64,000 nucleotides of DNA from Chrysomallon squamiferum (Eukaryota; Mollusca; Gastropoda; Neomphalida; Peltospiridae): assembly GCA_012295275.1 (NCBI GenBank), contig CM022668.1, positions 8,727,541 to 8,791,540 of the forward strand, read 5' to 3'. Below the pieces are notes generated by a model. It was not told the DNA's origin. It saw nothing but the letters and a program-made list of their open reading frames with translations, and did no database searches. The stretch's first letter is position 1. Each line of letters opens with the position of its first letter. The position numbers were made by a program, and so were the translations under genes. This document shows, piece by piece, positions 49,778-58,656 of the stretch.

Positions 49778-51462
49778 ATTAAAAAAAAAATAAAAAAAAA
49801 TTCACAACAAGTACACTAATTTCTGTTTTATCAAACATTAATTCAAACCCCAGAATCCTTTTCACATTTTTTCTTTTTTAAACAAAATTAATATACATGA
49901 GAAAAAAAACACATTTCACGATTAATTATAAGATCTTTTGTCACTGAACAGCATTATCAATAATGCATCTTTATGTCTTTGGTTGTCCAAACACACAATC
50001 TAATAACACTGAAATTAAGACCATAGGCTGCGTTTGATACAAATAGTATTTTATTGTTAAAAAAAAAATACATCAAAGAAAGATTTGTTGCTCTGTCTTC
50101 ATTTCTGACTGATATTCAGAACAAGAAAAACAAAATTAAAAATAAAAATAAACAAAGTTGCCATCAGTAGTAACGTATAGGGACGTTAGGGACGTTATTG
50201 GATTGTCGATATTAATTACAAGAACGATTCGTTCAAACGAGGTCACACATTACATGTTTTTGTTACATGAAACATTTTCCAGCAGTTCTCATCAAACAAT
50301 TATCTATTATCAAAAACAAAATGTTGTTTTATTTTTTCTCTTTAATCAATTTATGGAATTCTTTTTTTTTTTTTTTTTTTTTTTTTCTTTAATTTACTTT
50401 TCATTTTGTATTATATATTATTCATTTTATTATTATTTTATTTTGCTTTGAAAGTAATATTTTAAATCTAAGGAAATATATATATATATATATATATTTT
50501 TCAGATTATGTAAAAGTTTCTTTTAATTTACTTAAACAACATTAAATGGAATGAAAGATGTTCTTGCATGATTGTTAATCTGATAATCAAAAAAACACAT
50601 TACTGGAAAAAAAATTACTTTTATTTTCCACAGCTTTGTTCCTTTGCTGTTAATCATGTTTCTCATGTGACTCAGCAGCAAACTGAAAGCCAGATAAATG
50701 TTTTAAAACAATTTATTCTCTATTTTCTTTGTAATTCATGCTTTATTGCAGACTTCACATTTCTAACAAGCATCGACATTTTGCTGGGCATTCCAAACTG
50801 CTGGACTTTGAAGAAGATGAGAGCCAAAAAAAAAAAAAAAAAAAAAATCTATTGCTCTGCATTGATCTCCTTCCTCTGAGTTAAATGTCCTTGGTATGTT
50901 TGTTCTGTAACTGATATAGGTAAATCAAATCTTGCGCTTCACAAGAAAATAAGTCAATTTGAAACGACTTAATCAAGGAAATGAAAAACCAACAACATGC
51001 TGGATGAGGAAATTACAAGAAAAGTTGAAAGTCATTCGACAGAGATTCAAACTTATTAGATTCTTGGAGAAAGTGGAACTGGCTTACAATCTAAAGGATT
51101 CTTCTGTTGTTTTTTGTTTTTATTCTTCTTTGGTGGCTGTATGAATCAAATTTAAGAAATTCTCTGATGTAATGTTACATTTGTTAGCAGCATCTATGCT
51201 GTATGTTTAGCATTGTTAAATCTCAGTATATATAAACAATGGTTTATATTATTATTTCCTAGCAGATTTTCAGACACACACACAAACATACACCCAGACA
51301 CACACACTTTTTTTCCTTACTTTCTGATGCTTTTTATTTATTTATTTAAAAAATAATAATTTATTGAGCAGTTTTTTCATGTATCAATAGGTCTGTACTA
51401 ATTGTTGCTTTAAAAATAGATGAATGAACTGTATCAGAAAATTAGTGTGTTTTTGTGTGTGC

Positions 51463-51555
<93 letters not shown>

Positions 51556-53346
51556 AACTGACAGGAAAAGAACTTTATAACAATAACAGCTTTAGTAGTT
51601 CTAGTAAAACATAAGGATGAAAAAAAAGAGTGAAAGATAAAGAGCTACAGACAGACACAGGCACACCTACATTGGTATCTGCAGTCCTACACTCTACCAT
51701 CAACAGACTGCTGTCAGATGACTGATGGAAGTCCATTGCTTGGCAGAGTGGCCAATTAGTCTAAGATACCTGACTCTGATTGAGTCAATTGAAGGAATCT
51801 GTATATAGAAACACACAAGAGCTGAGCTGATAAGCCCCTGGCAGGTATTTCGACAATGTCAGTGGTACTGAATGAATGAGATAGAATTTGTCCATCTCAA
51901 GTGCTGGAGGTTAAAGAAACATTTGATTCACTAATTTGAAGAATGGGCAATGGGAATCGATGTGAGTATTAATAAGAATCAGAACCAGAAGACCAGGACT
52001 GTGAAATGAAATGTTAATGAAAACTGGTGATGTGAATGCAGAGAGATTCTGAATGGACATGTGATAGGAAAACTGAAAAAGAAATTATGTGTGCTTCGTA
52101 TTAATTGTGCTTCTGTTTTAATTGGTTCTCCCACCACACCCTTAAAAAGTTTCATAATTTACATTCTTTCTAAACCAGAAATGTATATAGACCTTCTGAT
52201 AGATGAAAAACATTTCATAATATTAAAAGAAAATCACATTCTATTCAGTTTGGCACGTATTAAACAAGTCAGTTTCAGGGTTTTCAGATCAAGTGTCTAA
52301 CTGAACTAATTGAAATCACTGTCTAGTGCAGCTTATTTTTGATAAATGTTTAATTCTGCTTATTCAGATTAATGACCGACTAAGCTGACTGCGACCAGCT
52401 TATTCAATCTAATTCAGTTTATTCAGATCCATATCCCTCCTGATTTGGATCAGTGGCTGTCTGAGCTGATTAGGATCATTGTGTAATTACATTTTCAAAT
52501 TCGTGTGTTTAGTTCAGCTTATTCACACCAAAGTAAGAACTAGGATGATTCAGATCAGTATCTAAGTGAGCTTATTTGGTTCGTGTCATATTCAGCCAAT
52601 GTTCGAGTGTTGTATCCGAGACAAGTCAATCACTGAGCTTATCTCTCCGACCATTAGTAAACCATCATTGCACTTCCTTCTTACTGGAACTCTCCCAAAA
52701 AAAAAAAATCAATTTAAGTCATTTTCATTCAGCAGCCATAAATTTCTCCATTTCCTCGCCAAATATTTCCATTTCTACAAAACGCATTTTAATCGGGAAA
52801 TCTTTATCTTGTTTCATCCTTCTTATTTTATTACTTTTAATTTTTTTTTATTTTTCTAAATGTTTTTTTTTGTTTTCAAAGCTAACATCAAAGCAGCTCA
52901 TTCGTATCAAGGGTATTTGTCCTAAATGACGTTATTTAAAGACAGCAATTTAAATCTGTTATCGATTGACCCCCACCAAAAAAAATGCAAAGGATGAAGA
53001 TGTGGAAATTAGCTCAACTTAATTTTTCTTCGTGTCTTTCGTTATTTACAGGCAGACAACAAGTGGATGTTTTTTTTCGGATCCTGTTATCTGATGGAGT
53101 GGAGACTTATTTGAAACTGGTTTTATCAACAGTAGCTGAGAGTTTTATATCCACTGATAGGCGTGTAATATTTACAGTTACTGGCTGTCAAGAGTGTGAT
53201 TATTATTATTATTACAAATGGAGATTTAGGTTAAAAATAACATGACTTTATTTCTTTCTTTTTTTTTTTTTTTTGTTTCTGTCGGACTTATTGAATCCTT
53301 GAGTTCAGTGTGTTTATCATTTTTTTTTTTCTTCTTCTTATTTCTC

Positions 53347-53395
<49 letters not shown>

Positions 53396-54410
53396 AACAG
53401 ATACACAGAGTGTTTTAAGGTTGTACTTGCATCAAGAGCATTTTTCTCATAACATTCAAGCTGATTATCCTGGACATATAATAATAAATAACAAACAAAC
53501 ATGGACACACATTTCAATGCTTGTGCTTGCATCCCAACCCCAACCCCCACCCATGTATGAACACAGTTTAAATAATGTATCATGACTGGACTGTCTGAAC
53601 TGTAGTGAATGGAGGAAAGTCAGTGTAAATAAATTATTGTCCTAGACACAGATCTTCAGCCACACTGTATCCAGAACCTGATGCTTGGCCATTATAGTTT
53701 ATTTTTTAACAATGTGCTTAAACTCAATAGTATCTTCAGTTGCATACATGGACCACAGTATCTCAAGGATGTTTTTGTTCATAATTTTATGTTTGGTATT
53801 TAAACAGAATTATGCTCATGCTATTCTGTTTTATCAATTTTCAGTTTCTTTGCTTTTATCATTGTGTTCACTTTGAGCTGTGATCAGAATTTGGTATGTA
53901 TGTTCCTGACCATGCTGGTAAGCATATCTTTAAATAAATGATTAAACACTGTTCTTTCAACCATAAACAGGTCCAGGACATAATACAGTGAACAAGAATA
54001 TCTCCTCATGTTAGCAATATGTTTTTTACTTCTTTTGTTGTCTATATAAAGTTGGTAATTCCCATATAACATATGATGTCACAGAGTCACAGATAAAAAA
54101 TGTGTCAGGTAAATAAAACATGTCTTCCTTCCTTCCATATCTGATAGTGACAAGCCAGTTAGTTCTAAAATCACTGTCAGTGTTCAGCCAGTTTATCCCA
54201 TAACCATTCTGCAGCCTAAACTGCCTGCTTATACCTCAATATAGTCAAATCAGATCCTGAATATAGCACAAATTATATTTTAAGATGTCTGGAATAATCA
54301 TTGCTTTAGTTACAGAAATTAAGAAAAAAACAACTACTATTATCTCTGTCTCTGTCTCTCCCTCTCTCTCTCTCTCTCTCTGTTTCTTTCTATGTGTGCC
54401 TGATTCTATC

Positions 54411-54441
<31 letters not shown>

Positions 54442-54469
54442 GTTTCTTTCTATGTGTGCCTGATTCTAT

Positions 54470-54537
<68 letters not shown>

Positions 54538-55015
54538 CCTCCCTCCCTCCCTCTTGCCCTCCCCCCTCTCTCTCTTTCTATCTATCTAAAGTACAGCTGT
54601 TGGAAAAAACAACAACAACCAAAGTATGCTTCAGTGCAGACTGCAGCAATACCAATAAATCCAGATTTCCGCCATTTATCACTTTGTGTAGCTACATCAT
54701 ACATGTGCATCATCGGTTTGAAACACAAAAGCTATTTTTCACTGCAAGGACCAACACTCAGTCCTACAAGCTGTGTTTTAAGTGATGAATGGAGAGGAAT
54801 CCATAACCAGCCACTGTACATCATCCATCAATCACTTACGATATGACTAATGAACAAATGGTGTTTCTGACTGCGCTGGACAGTTCGTCTGTTTGTTTTG
54901 CTGATGTGTGTGGTCAAGCGGTCAGTGTCCATCACAGTCAGTTTGTGGACCACACGTATTGTACTGGGCTTCTGTTGATTTACTTTTGTTATCATCATTA
55001 TTGTTATTATTATTA

Positions 55016-55066
<51 letters not shown>

Positions 55067-55270
55067 GATGATTATGATGATTATGATTATTATTATTATT
55101 ATTATTATTATTTTTTTTTTTTTGTTTTTTTATTTACTTTATCATCATTTATCTTTTTATTTCATTATTGTTATTATTATTATTATTTTTTTTTTTTTTT
55201 TATCATTTTTTTGATTCACCTCATCACCACCTGAAATTTTTTTTTTTTTAATTTTAAAAATGTCTTTATT

Positions 55271-55305
<35 letters not shown>

Positions 55306-56531
55306 TTTAAAACTTTTTCTTCTCAATTTCTTTAATAAAATCCTGATTGTCTTCAAGTTTCCCATTTTTGATACATTTTTTTGTATCGACAAAATCTTTT
55401 TTGTTTTTTATTTCACACTTACAATAACAACTGTTCAATATAGAAAAAAAATAAAAAATAAGAAATAATCAAATAAGAAAAGAAAAACTGAATAATAATT
55501 TGAATAAAAACAAAATAAATGAATGGAATCAAATCAACAAGCACGATACAATAAAATACAACAGCATCAACATATAACTGTGAAACAGAAAACAGTTAAT
55601 TCAAAAACAGCTTAAAGAAGTGTACCAATTTTAAATATTTGTGAAAGAAGTAGTAAGAACAAAAACATATGTCAAACAACAACACAAATAATCAAAACAA
55701 CCAAAGCAAACAGTAAAATGTAAAAAAAATAACAACAATCAAAATAGTAAAATAAATAAACTGTATAAAGAAAGAAAACAACAACAAAAAAAAAAAAATA
55801 TGATAAAATATTTTCACAAACAATATGCAATATATAATCTGTTTAAAACAAAAATTAATCTAAATTTAATCAAATTTCTAATTGCATATATTTTCTGATA
55901 ATGCTTTTTTTCTTTTTTTTTTTCTTTTGTTTTTCTCATTCGTACTGCCTACATTTTTCAATTCACTGATCAAATTTCTAAATATTAACATTACATTTTC
56001 CAAACAGCAACATCTCAAAGTTTGAATACTGATATTCTCCACCTATCTACATAAATATGAATTATCAATTTTCATGACAACTAATAACTCATTTTACTGA
56101 ATATTAATTTATTAATTACGTTTCTTAATAATCACCTATATTTATCAATACTAATTACCTCTTTTCCTAAACACTAATGATCTATGATAGGTTACACCTA
56201 TTACCTAGTTTTGCAATATAAATGACCTACTTTTTTAAATATAAACGACCTACTTATCTAAATACATACAGACCTACTTTCTAATGACTGAGATGTATTT
56301 TTAAGCTATAAACGACCTGCTTTCTAAATATAGACGACCTACTTTCTAATGACTGAGCTCTATTTTTAGGCTGTAAATGACCTACTTTCTGAACTCATCC
56401 TGGAGAGCTTGGAGTCTCGACCTGCAGGAGTCGCTCTCTATTCTCATGTCATGGAGCTGATGCTTGGCGTCGACGCGTAACATTCTTTCCCGATCCAACT
56501 CTTTCATGAGACCCTCGCGAGACTCACCTCG
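33080..56531 (-). CDS. NCKAP5: NCKAP5 (Nck-associated protein 5) homologue, 5' end missing
   Basis: Twelve exons join in frame for 2,072 residues plus TGA at 33080-33082. The N-terminal coiled-coil region carries the vertebrate NCKAP5/NCKAP5L signature: [58 protein letters not shown], and upstream a [10 protein letters not shown]...DEFRKMEE helix like that of NCKAP5. A long disordered Ser/Pro-rich body follows, with four SxIP motifs (SKIP 40641-40652, 39510-39521, 38496-38507; SRIP 38433-38444) and [10 protein letters not shown], an SH3-type proline motif. NCKAP5 was named as an Nck SH3 partner, and NCKAP5L (Cep169) binds EB proteins at microtubule plus ends; a microtubule/centrosome adaptor is therefore inferred. 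The 5' end must lie right of 56531; a short upstream helix known in NCKAP5 was not found. Confidence 0.92.
33860..34230. repeat. 22-bp intronic minisatellite
   Basis: Unit gagaagtattatgaataaca plus ct or gt, about 16 copies, with deletion variants (gagaagtatgaataacagt, gagatttatgaataacagt) mixed in toward the right. Confidence 0.92.
34403..34517 (-). CDS. NCKAP5: NCKAP5 homologue exon 11
   Basis: Acceptor tattcag, phase 0; encodes [36 protein letters not shown]; donor TCA A|gtgagt. Confidence 0.88.
34527..34785. repeat. (AGT)n/(AAT)n mosaic array
   Basis: Trinucleotide array alternating AGT and AAT blocks, adjacent to the exon 11 acceptor. Its translations (poly-L, poly-T) are not genes. 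Confidence 0.95.
34920..35310. repeat. (AAAT)n and (AAAC)n arrays
   Basis: Tetranucleotide-based intron sequence ending next to the exon 10 donor; a short block (acataaaataatagatttaaatctgattta) is duplicated at about 34888 and 35007. Confidence 0.9.
35324..36418 (-). CDS. NCKAP5: NCKAP5 homologue exon 10
   Basis: 365 codons, phase 0-0. Starts [20 protein letters not shown], where [19 protein letters not shown] looks like a conserved helical motif. It is followed by acidic, Ser-rich sequence and [19 protein letters not shown], a likely short coiled coil. Ends DDPL|gtgagt. Confidence 0.9.
36419..36991 (-). other. Intron with GT-rich and GAT-rich repeats
   Basis: (TG)n-rich stretch 36450-36600, GAT array 36718-36740, poly-T near 36830. 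Includes an alternative donor region for exon 9 (36922). Confidence 0.6.
36992..37132 (-). CDS. NCKAP5: NCKAP5 homologue exon 9
   Basis: 47 codons, phase 0-0 with donor AAA|gtaatt: [45 protein letters not shown] second gtaatt 70 bases downstream (exon limit 36922) would shift the frame and stop 12 codons into exon 10. Confidence 0.8.
37133..37646 (-). other. Intron, NCKAP5 homologue
   Basis: Contains a (GTA/GCA)n trinucleotide stretch at 37157-37215 and A/G-rich low-complexity sequence to 37435. Nothing coding recognised. Confidence 0.6.
37647..41102 (-). CDS. NCKAP5: NCKAP5 homologue exon 8 (large disordered exon)
   Basis: 1,152 codons, phase 0-0. Begins [13 protein letters not shown] directly after tttcag. 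Contains an internal pair of motifs, [14 protein letters not shown] and [14 protein letters not shown], four SxIP motifs at residues about 151, 528, 866 and 887 of the exon, the [10 protein letters not shown] proline motif at about 541, an acidic [10 protein letters not shown] region and the block [36 protein letters not shown]. Near the C-terminal side DSGLGHMTS resembles an extended DSGxxS phosphodegron. Ends IIQRLYTSQ|gtaat. Its base composition is far more GC-rich than the introns. Confidence 0.93.
41103..41634 (-). other. Intron, A-rich
   Basis: Poly-A next to the exon 8 acceptor, then AAT/AAG/AGT low-complexity sequence (41343-41390, 41560-41602). Confidence 0.65.
41635..41742 (-). CDS. 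NCKAP5: NCKAP5 homologue exon 7
   Basis: 36 codons, phase 0-0: [36 protein letters not shown]; donor TAT|gtaagt; acceptor tttcacag abuts an AAAT array. Confidence 0.9.
41748..41935. repeat. (AAAT)n array abutting the exon 7 acceptor
   Basis: AAAT and AAAAT units of about 190 bases. On the gene strand this is a T-rich tract ending in the acceptor. Confidence 0.93.
42275..42470. repeat. Pentanucleotide array (TTAGA)n to (TCGTA)n to (TAGTA)n
   Basis: About 20 TTAGA units, then six or so CGTAT units, then AGTAT units, all at period 5. It sits 50 bases from the exon 6 donor. The unit is not the telomere hexamer. Confidence 0.95.
42520..42651 (-). CDS. NCKAP5: NCKAP5 homologue exon 6
   Basis: 44 codons, phase 0-0: [37 protein letters not shown]. 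Includes five consecutive prolines, a possible SH3/EVH1 ligand. Confidence 0.9.
42652..43180 (-). other. Intron, NCKAP5 homologue
   Basis: TA runs near 42760, TTTA units near 42850-42885 and a (TTATA)n array at 43012-43085, the same pentanucleotide as near 20.8 kb. Confidence 0.8.
43181..43294 (-). CDS. NCKAP5: NCKAP5 homologue exon 5 (coiled coil)
   Basis: 38 codons, phase 0-0: [20 protein letters not shown], then [18 protein letters not shown]. This is among the most conserved parts of NCKAP5/NCKAP5L (LREECxKLxxRVFDLExQN in vertebrates). Donor CAG|gtacag. Confidence 0.95.
43700..44110. repeat. About 100-bp intronic tandem repeat, four copies
   Basis: Unit includes cactgaactagtaatattcc, 'aaatatacaatttctgcctcc' and 'ctgggtgtttagcatattaa'. 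The marker cactgaact lies at 43716, 43811, 43914 and 44017, so spacing is 95, 103 and 103. The array ends 17 bases from the exon 4 donor. Confidence 0.93.
44127..44300 (-). CDS. NCKAP5: NCKAP5 homologue exon 4 (coiled coil core)
   Basis: 58 codons, phase 0-0: [58 protein letters not shown]. The last block is the family hallmark and identifies the gene. Donor AAG|gtatgg; acceptor cttacag. Confidence 0.96.
44665..44754 (-). CDS. NCKAP5: NCKAP5 homologue exon 3 (coiled coil)
   Basis: 30 codons, phase 0-0: [30 protein letters not shown]; heptad-like leucines. Donor CAG|gtacat, acceptor gtctcag. Confidence 0.88.
45441..45531 (-). CDS. NCKAP5: NCKAP5 homologue exon 2 (coiled coil)
   Basis: Phase 2 start (AA|A = Lys) to phase 0 end. 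Encodes [30 protein letters not shown]. The K-MEE junction matches the RMEETV position of vertebrate NCKAP5. Donor GAG|gtgaga. Confidence 0.9.
46730..47035. mobile_element. Short non-autonomous DNA transposon remnant
   Basis: Left part 'ttatccaaaatgcttagg' and 'agtgtttcagattttgg', middle 'ccaagtctaaatacaaattcc', 'tatacaacttatacaaatag' and 'aaataaagtttgtgcatg', right part 'aggattttggagattttcag' and 'agagatcct'. The order and wording closely follow a dispersed repeat I recall from vertebrate genomes (ATCCAAAATGCTTGGGACC ... AAACAAAGTTTGTG ... GGATTTTGGAGCATTTT). The two ends are imperfect inverted repeats (tgaaaatct, ccaaaat). I cannot name the family with certainty. Confidence 0.6.
51467..51552. 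repeat. (GA)n microsatellite
   Basis: About 86 bases of GA in the large intron. Confidence 0.97.
51735..51870 (+). mobile_element. Possible tRNA-derived SINE remnant
   Basis: tggcagagtggccaattag, then tctaagatacctgactctg, resembles the 5' half of a tRNA (A-box TGGCNNAGTGG-like and anticodon arm). No B box was found. The following body (cccctggcaggtatttcg) is non-coding. Weak call. Confidence 0.35.
52290..52590. repeat. Degenerate 'gcttattcagatca' repeat
   Basis: Variants of agcttattcagatc, cagtttattcagatcc, gatgattcagatcagt and gagcttatttggttc recur every 30-70 bases. It resembles an old tandem satellite. Confidence 0.6.
53353..53393. repeat. (CT)n microsatellite
   Basis: About 41 bases of CT. 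Confidence 0.95.
54358..54590. repeat. CT array with a duplicated unique spacer
   Basis: CT arrays separated by 'tgtttctttctatgtgtgcc' and 'tgattctatctttt', which appears twice at a step of about 62 bases; ends in (CCCT)n. Confidence 0.92.
55005..55305. repeat. (ATT)n and poly-T mosaic
   Basis: Three ATT arrays with GAT interruptions and poly-T runs. Confidence 0.92.
55310..56380. other. Intronic AT-rich sequence
   Basis: A-rich unique DNA. From about 56160 a short degenerate motif 'aatgacctacttt' or 'aaacgacctactt' recurs about seven times up to the exon 1 donor. Confidence 0.65.
56386..56531 (-). CDS. NCKAP5: NCKAP5 homologue exon 1 of those visible
   Basis: Starts in phase 0 after ttctttcag: [48 protein letters not shown]+AA|gtaggt. 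Predicted coiled coil; aligns by pattern with the HEKLIHELEEERHLR segment of vertebrate NCKAP5. It is not the true first exon because no start codon or upstream frame is present. Confidence 0.9.
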
Positions 56532-56544
56532 CTGAAAGAATAAC

Positions 56545-56888
56545 AATAACAATAACAATGATAATAATAACAATAATAATAATGATAATGATGATAATAA
56601 TGATGATGATGATGATGATGATAGTGATAATAATAATGATGATAATAATAATAATGATAATAATGATGATGATGGTAATAATAAGAATAACATTAATGAT
56701 AATAATAACAATGATAATAATAATGATGATGATAATAATAATGATAATAATAATAATGATGATGATGATAATAATGATAATGATGATGATGATAATGATG
56801 ATGATGATGATGATAATAATAATGATAATAATAATGATAATAATAATAATAATAACAATAATAATAATAATAATGATGATAATCATAA
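56545..56888. repeat. (AAT)n/(GAT)n mosaic array at exon acceptor
   Basis: About 340 bases alternating AAT, AAC and GAT blocks; ends 14 bases from the exon acceptor. On the gene strand it supplies an ATT-rich tract before ttctttcag. Confidence 0.95.
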
Positions 56889-57327
56889 ATTGATATCTCT
56901 TCATCAGGTCATCCACAGAATCAGTAAATGAAAATCTGAAGCTGACATCCAGTTCTGCTTGAATGTGTTTCAGAATGTGAGAGATGTGCACACATGTGGA
57001 CATTATTTTTATTTTTATTTTTATTTTTAAAAGAGGGGGTTTGTGCAACTGGCTAAACCCTATACCATGCCCTGATATGATGATAATGATGATGGTGATG
57101 TGATGATGATGATGATGATCTTCAACAGTAATAAGAACAATACTGGTTGTAGGTTTCATCATAAATAAAATAAATTCAGAATGTAGTCATTTAAATAATT
57201 AAAATTTTCAAAAGCAAAAAAAAACACAAGTATAAGTCAGTGGAAAAAAGCTCACAAAATTAACGAAATACTGATCAGATGATAATGGAACAAATCTTTT
57301 CTTTCATTTCTAATAATAAAATAACAA

Positions 57328-57358
<31 letters not shown>

Positions 57359-57420
57359 GTATTAAACAGATTTTAAATTCTAATGAATTGCATATAACTT
57401 TATTTTATCATGTTTTTAAG

Positions 57421-57422
<2 letters not shown>

Positions 57423-57473
<51 letters not shown>
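57423..57473. repeat. (CT)n microsatellite ending in C-run
   Basis: About 50 bases of CT followed by seven C. Confidence 0.95.
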
Positions 57474-58059
57474 CCCCTTCACCCTCCTGGGAGAATCTAC
57501 ATTTTTCCCATGCTTAATATGCAAAGCCAAGCAACATGTCTAATTTGAAAAGAAGAAAAAAAAAAAAAAAGTCTGATTATGCTCAATCATGATTTAATAG
57601 CCTACATGATCACATTTCCAAGACTGAAACATAATAATGAGGGCAAACTATGTCAACATTCACAGAAAAGTCTGCAAACAGCACGATTAAAATGGAAATG
57701 AGGCATTCTAACTGCAACAGTTCGAGATCCAGTTATATCCCTTGATGGGAAATGGTGTATTCTTATGTAAATTCCACCTATAACATGAACAGCTTTTGAC
57801 AGCTTCAAATATTTTGATCGTTTTTTTGTAAGTTAAGGAAGTTAATTTAAAACATCGGTTTTGAAATGATTTTTACAAGTATGAAATGACTCTCTTAGAA
57901 ATTCATCGTCATTAACAAGACAATAAAATAATAATGAAATCTAAACTCACTTGCTTGGTTCTGGATTGTTTTCAATTTTCTTTTTTTTTTTTTTTTTTTA
58001 ATTTTTTTTTTTTTCTAAAGTAACAATCAGGAACAGAAAAATATGGCATGTCTGCTTAA

Positions 58060-58102
<43 letters not shown>

Positions 58103-58172
58103 GAGCCCTTAAAGTTATTTTTCTAGTTTTGATTAATGCATAAATACTATTATACATTATAAGTTTATTGAT

Positions 58173-58232
<60 letters not shown>
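58173..58232. repeat. (AAT)n microsatellite
   Basis: About 20 AAT units; a second AAT array lies 75 bases to the left. Confidence 0.95.
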
Positions 58233-58240
<8 letters not shown>

Positions 58241-58611
58241 ATATATGAAATTCATTTCATGAAAATATCCAAATAAAATATTATGCATTAAAATATATGT
58301 TGTTATATTTATTTATTTTTGTTGGTTTTATTTTTATTTTTATTTTTATTTTTATAGAATTTTTATATTATTATTATTATTATTTTTTTGTGGTGTATTT
58401 TCTTCTTGTTTATTTACTGAATTTTTTTCTCTCTCTCATCCTGCTTCTTTTACTTTCTTTTTGCCTTCTTGTTCTTTCTTTCTCTCTCAAGCTCCTTTTG
58501 TTATGTATTTTTAACAGAAACCTTACACGACACTTGTATGAATCTGTCCTTGGTTGTTTTTCACAGATGTGAATTAATTTAAAATATTCCATACATGCGA
58601 AAACATACACA

Positions 58612-58656
<45 letters not shown>

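Larger units (their letters stand above)
45532..56385 (-). other. 10.9-kb intron of the NCKAP5 homologue
   Basis: Largest intron seen. Holds ATT arrays (45882-45930), a DNA-transposon remnant (about 46730-47035), long unremarkable AT-rich DNA, a CpG-richer patch at 50160-50250, (GA)n at 51467-51552, a SINE-like piece near 51735, a degenerate repeat near 52300-52590, and CT and ATT arrays (53353-53393, 54358-54590, 55000-55300). No further exon is needed for frame continuity between exons 1 and 2. Confidence 0.7.

Noticed and set aside
56905-56995. Possible extra NCKAP5 exon on the minus strand (AELDVSFRFSFTDSVDDLMK)
   Set aside because: Looks protein-like, but I found no acceptor/donor pair in matching phase and no resemblance to the expected upstream helix.
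56382-57162. Poly-Ile, poly-Ser/Leu and poly-Met proteins around 56.5-57.1 kb
   Set aside because: Frames over an AAT/GAT array. Only 56386-56531 has NCKAP5-like sequence and splice sites.
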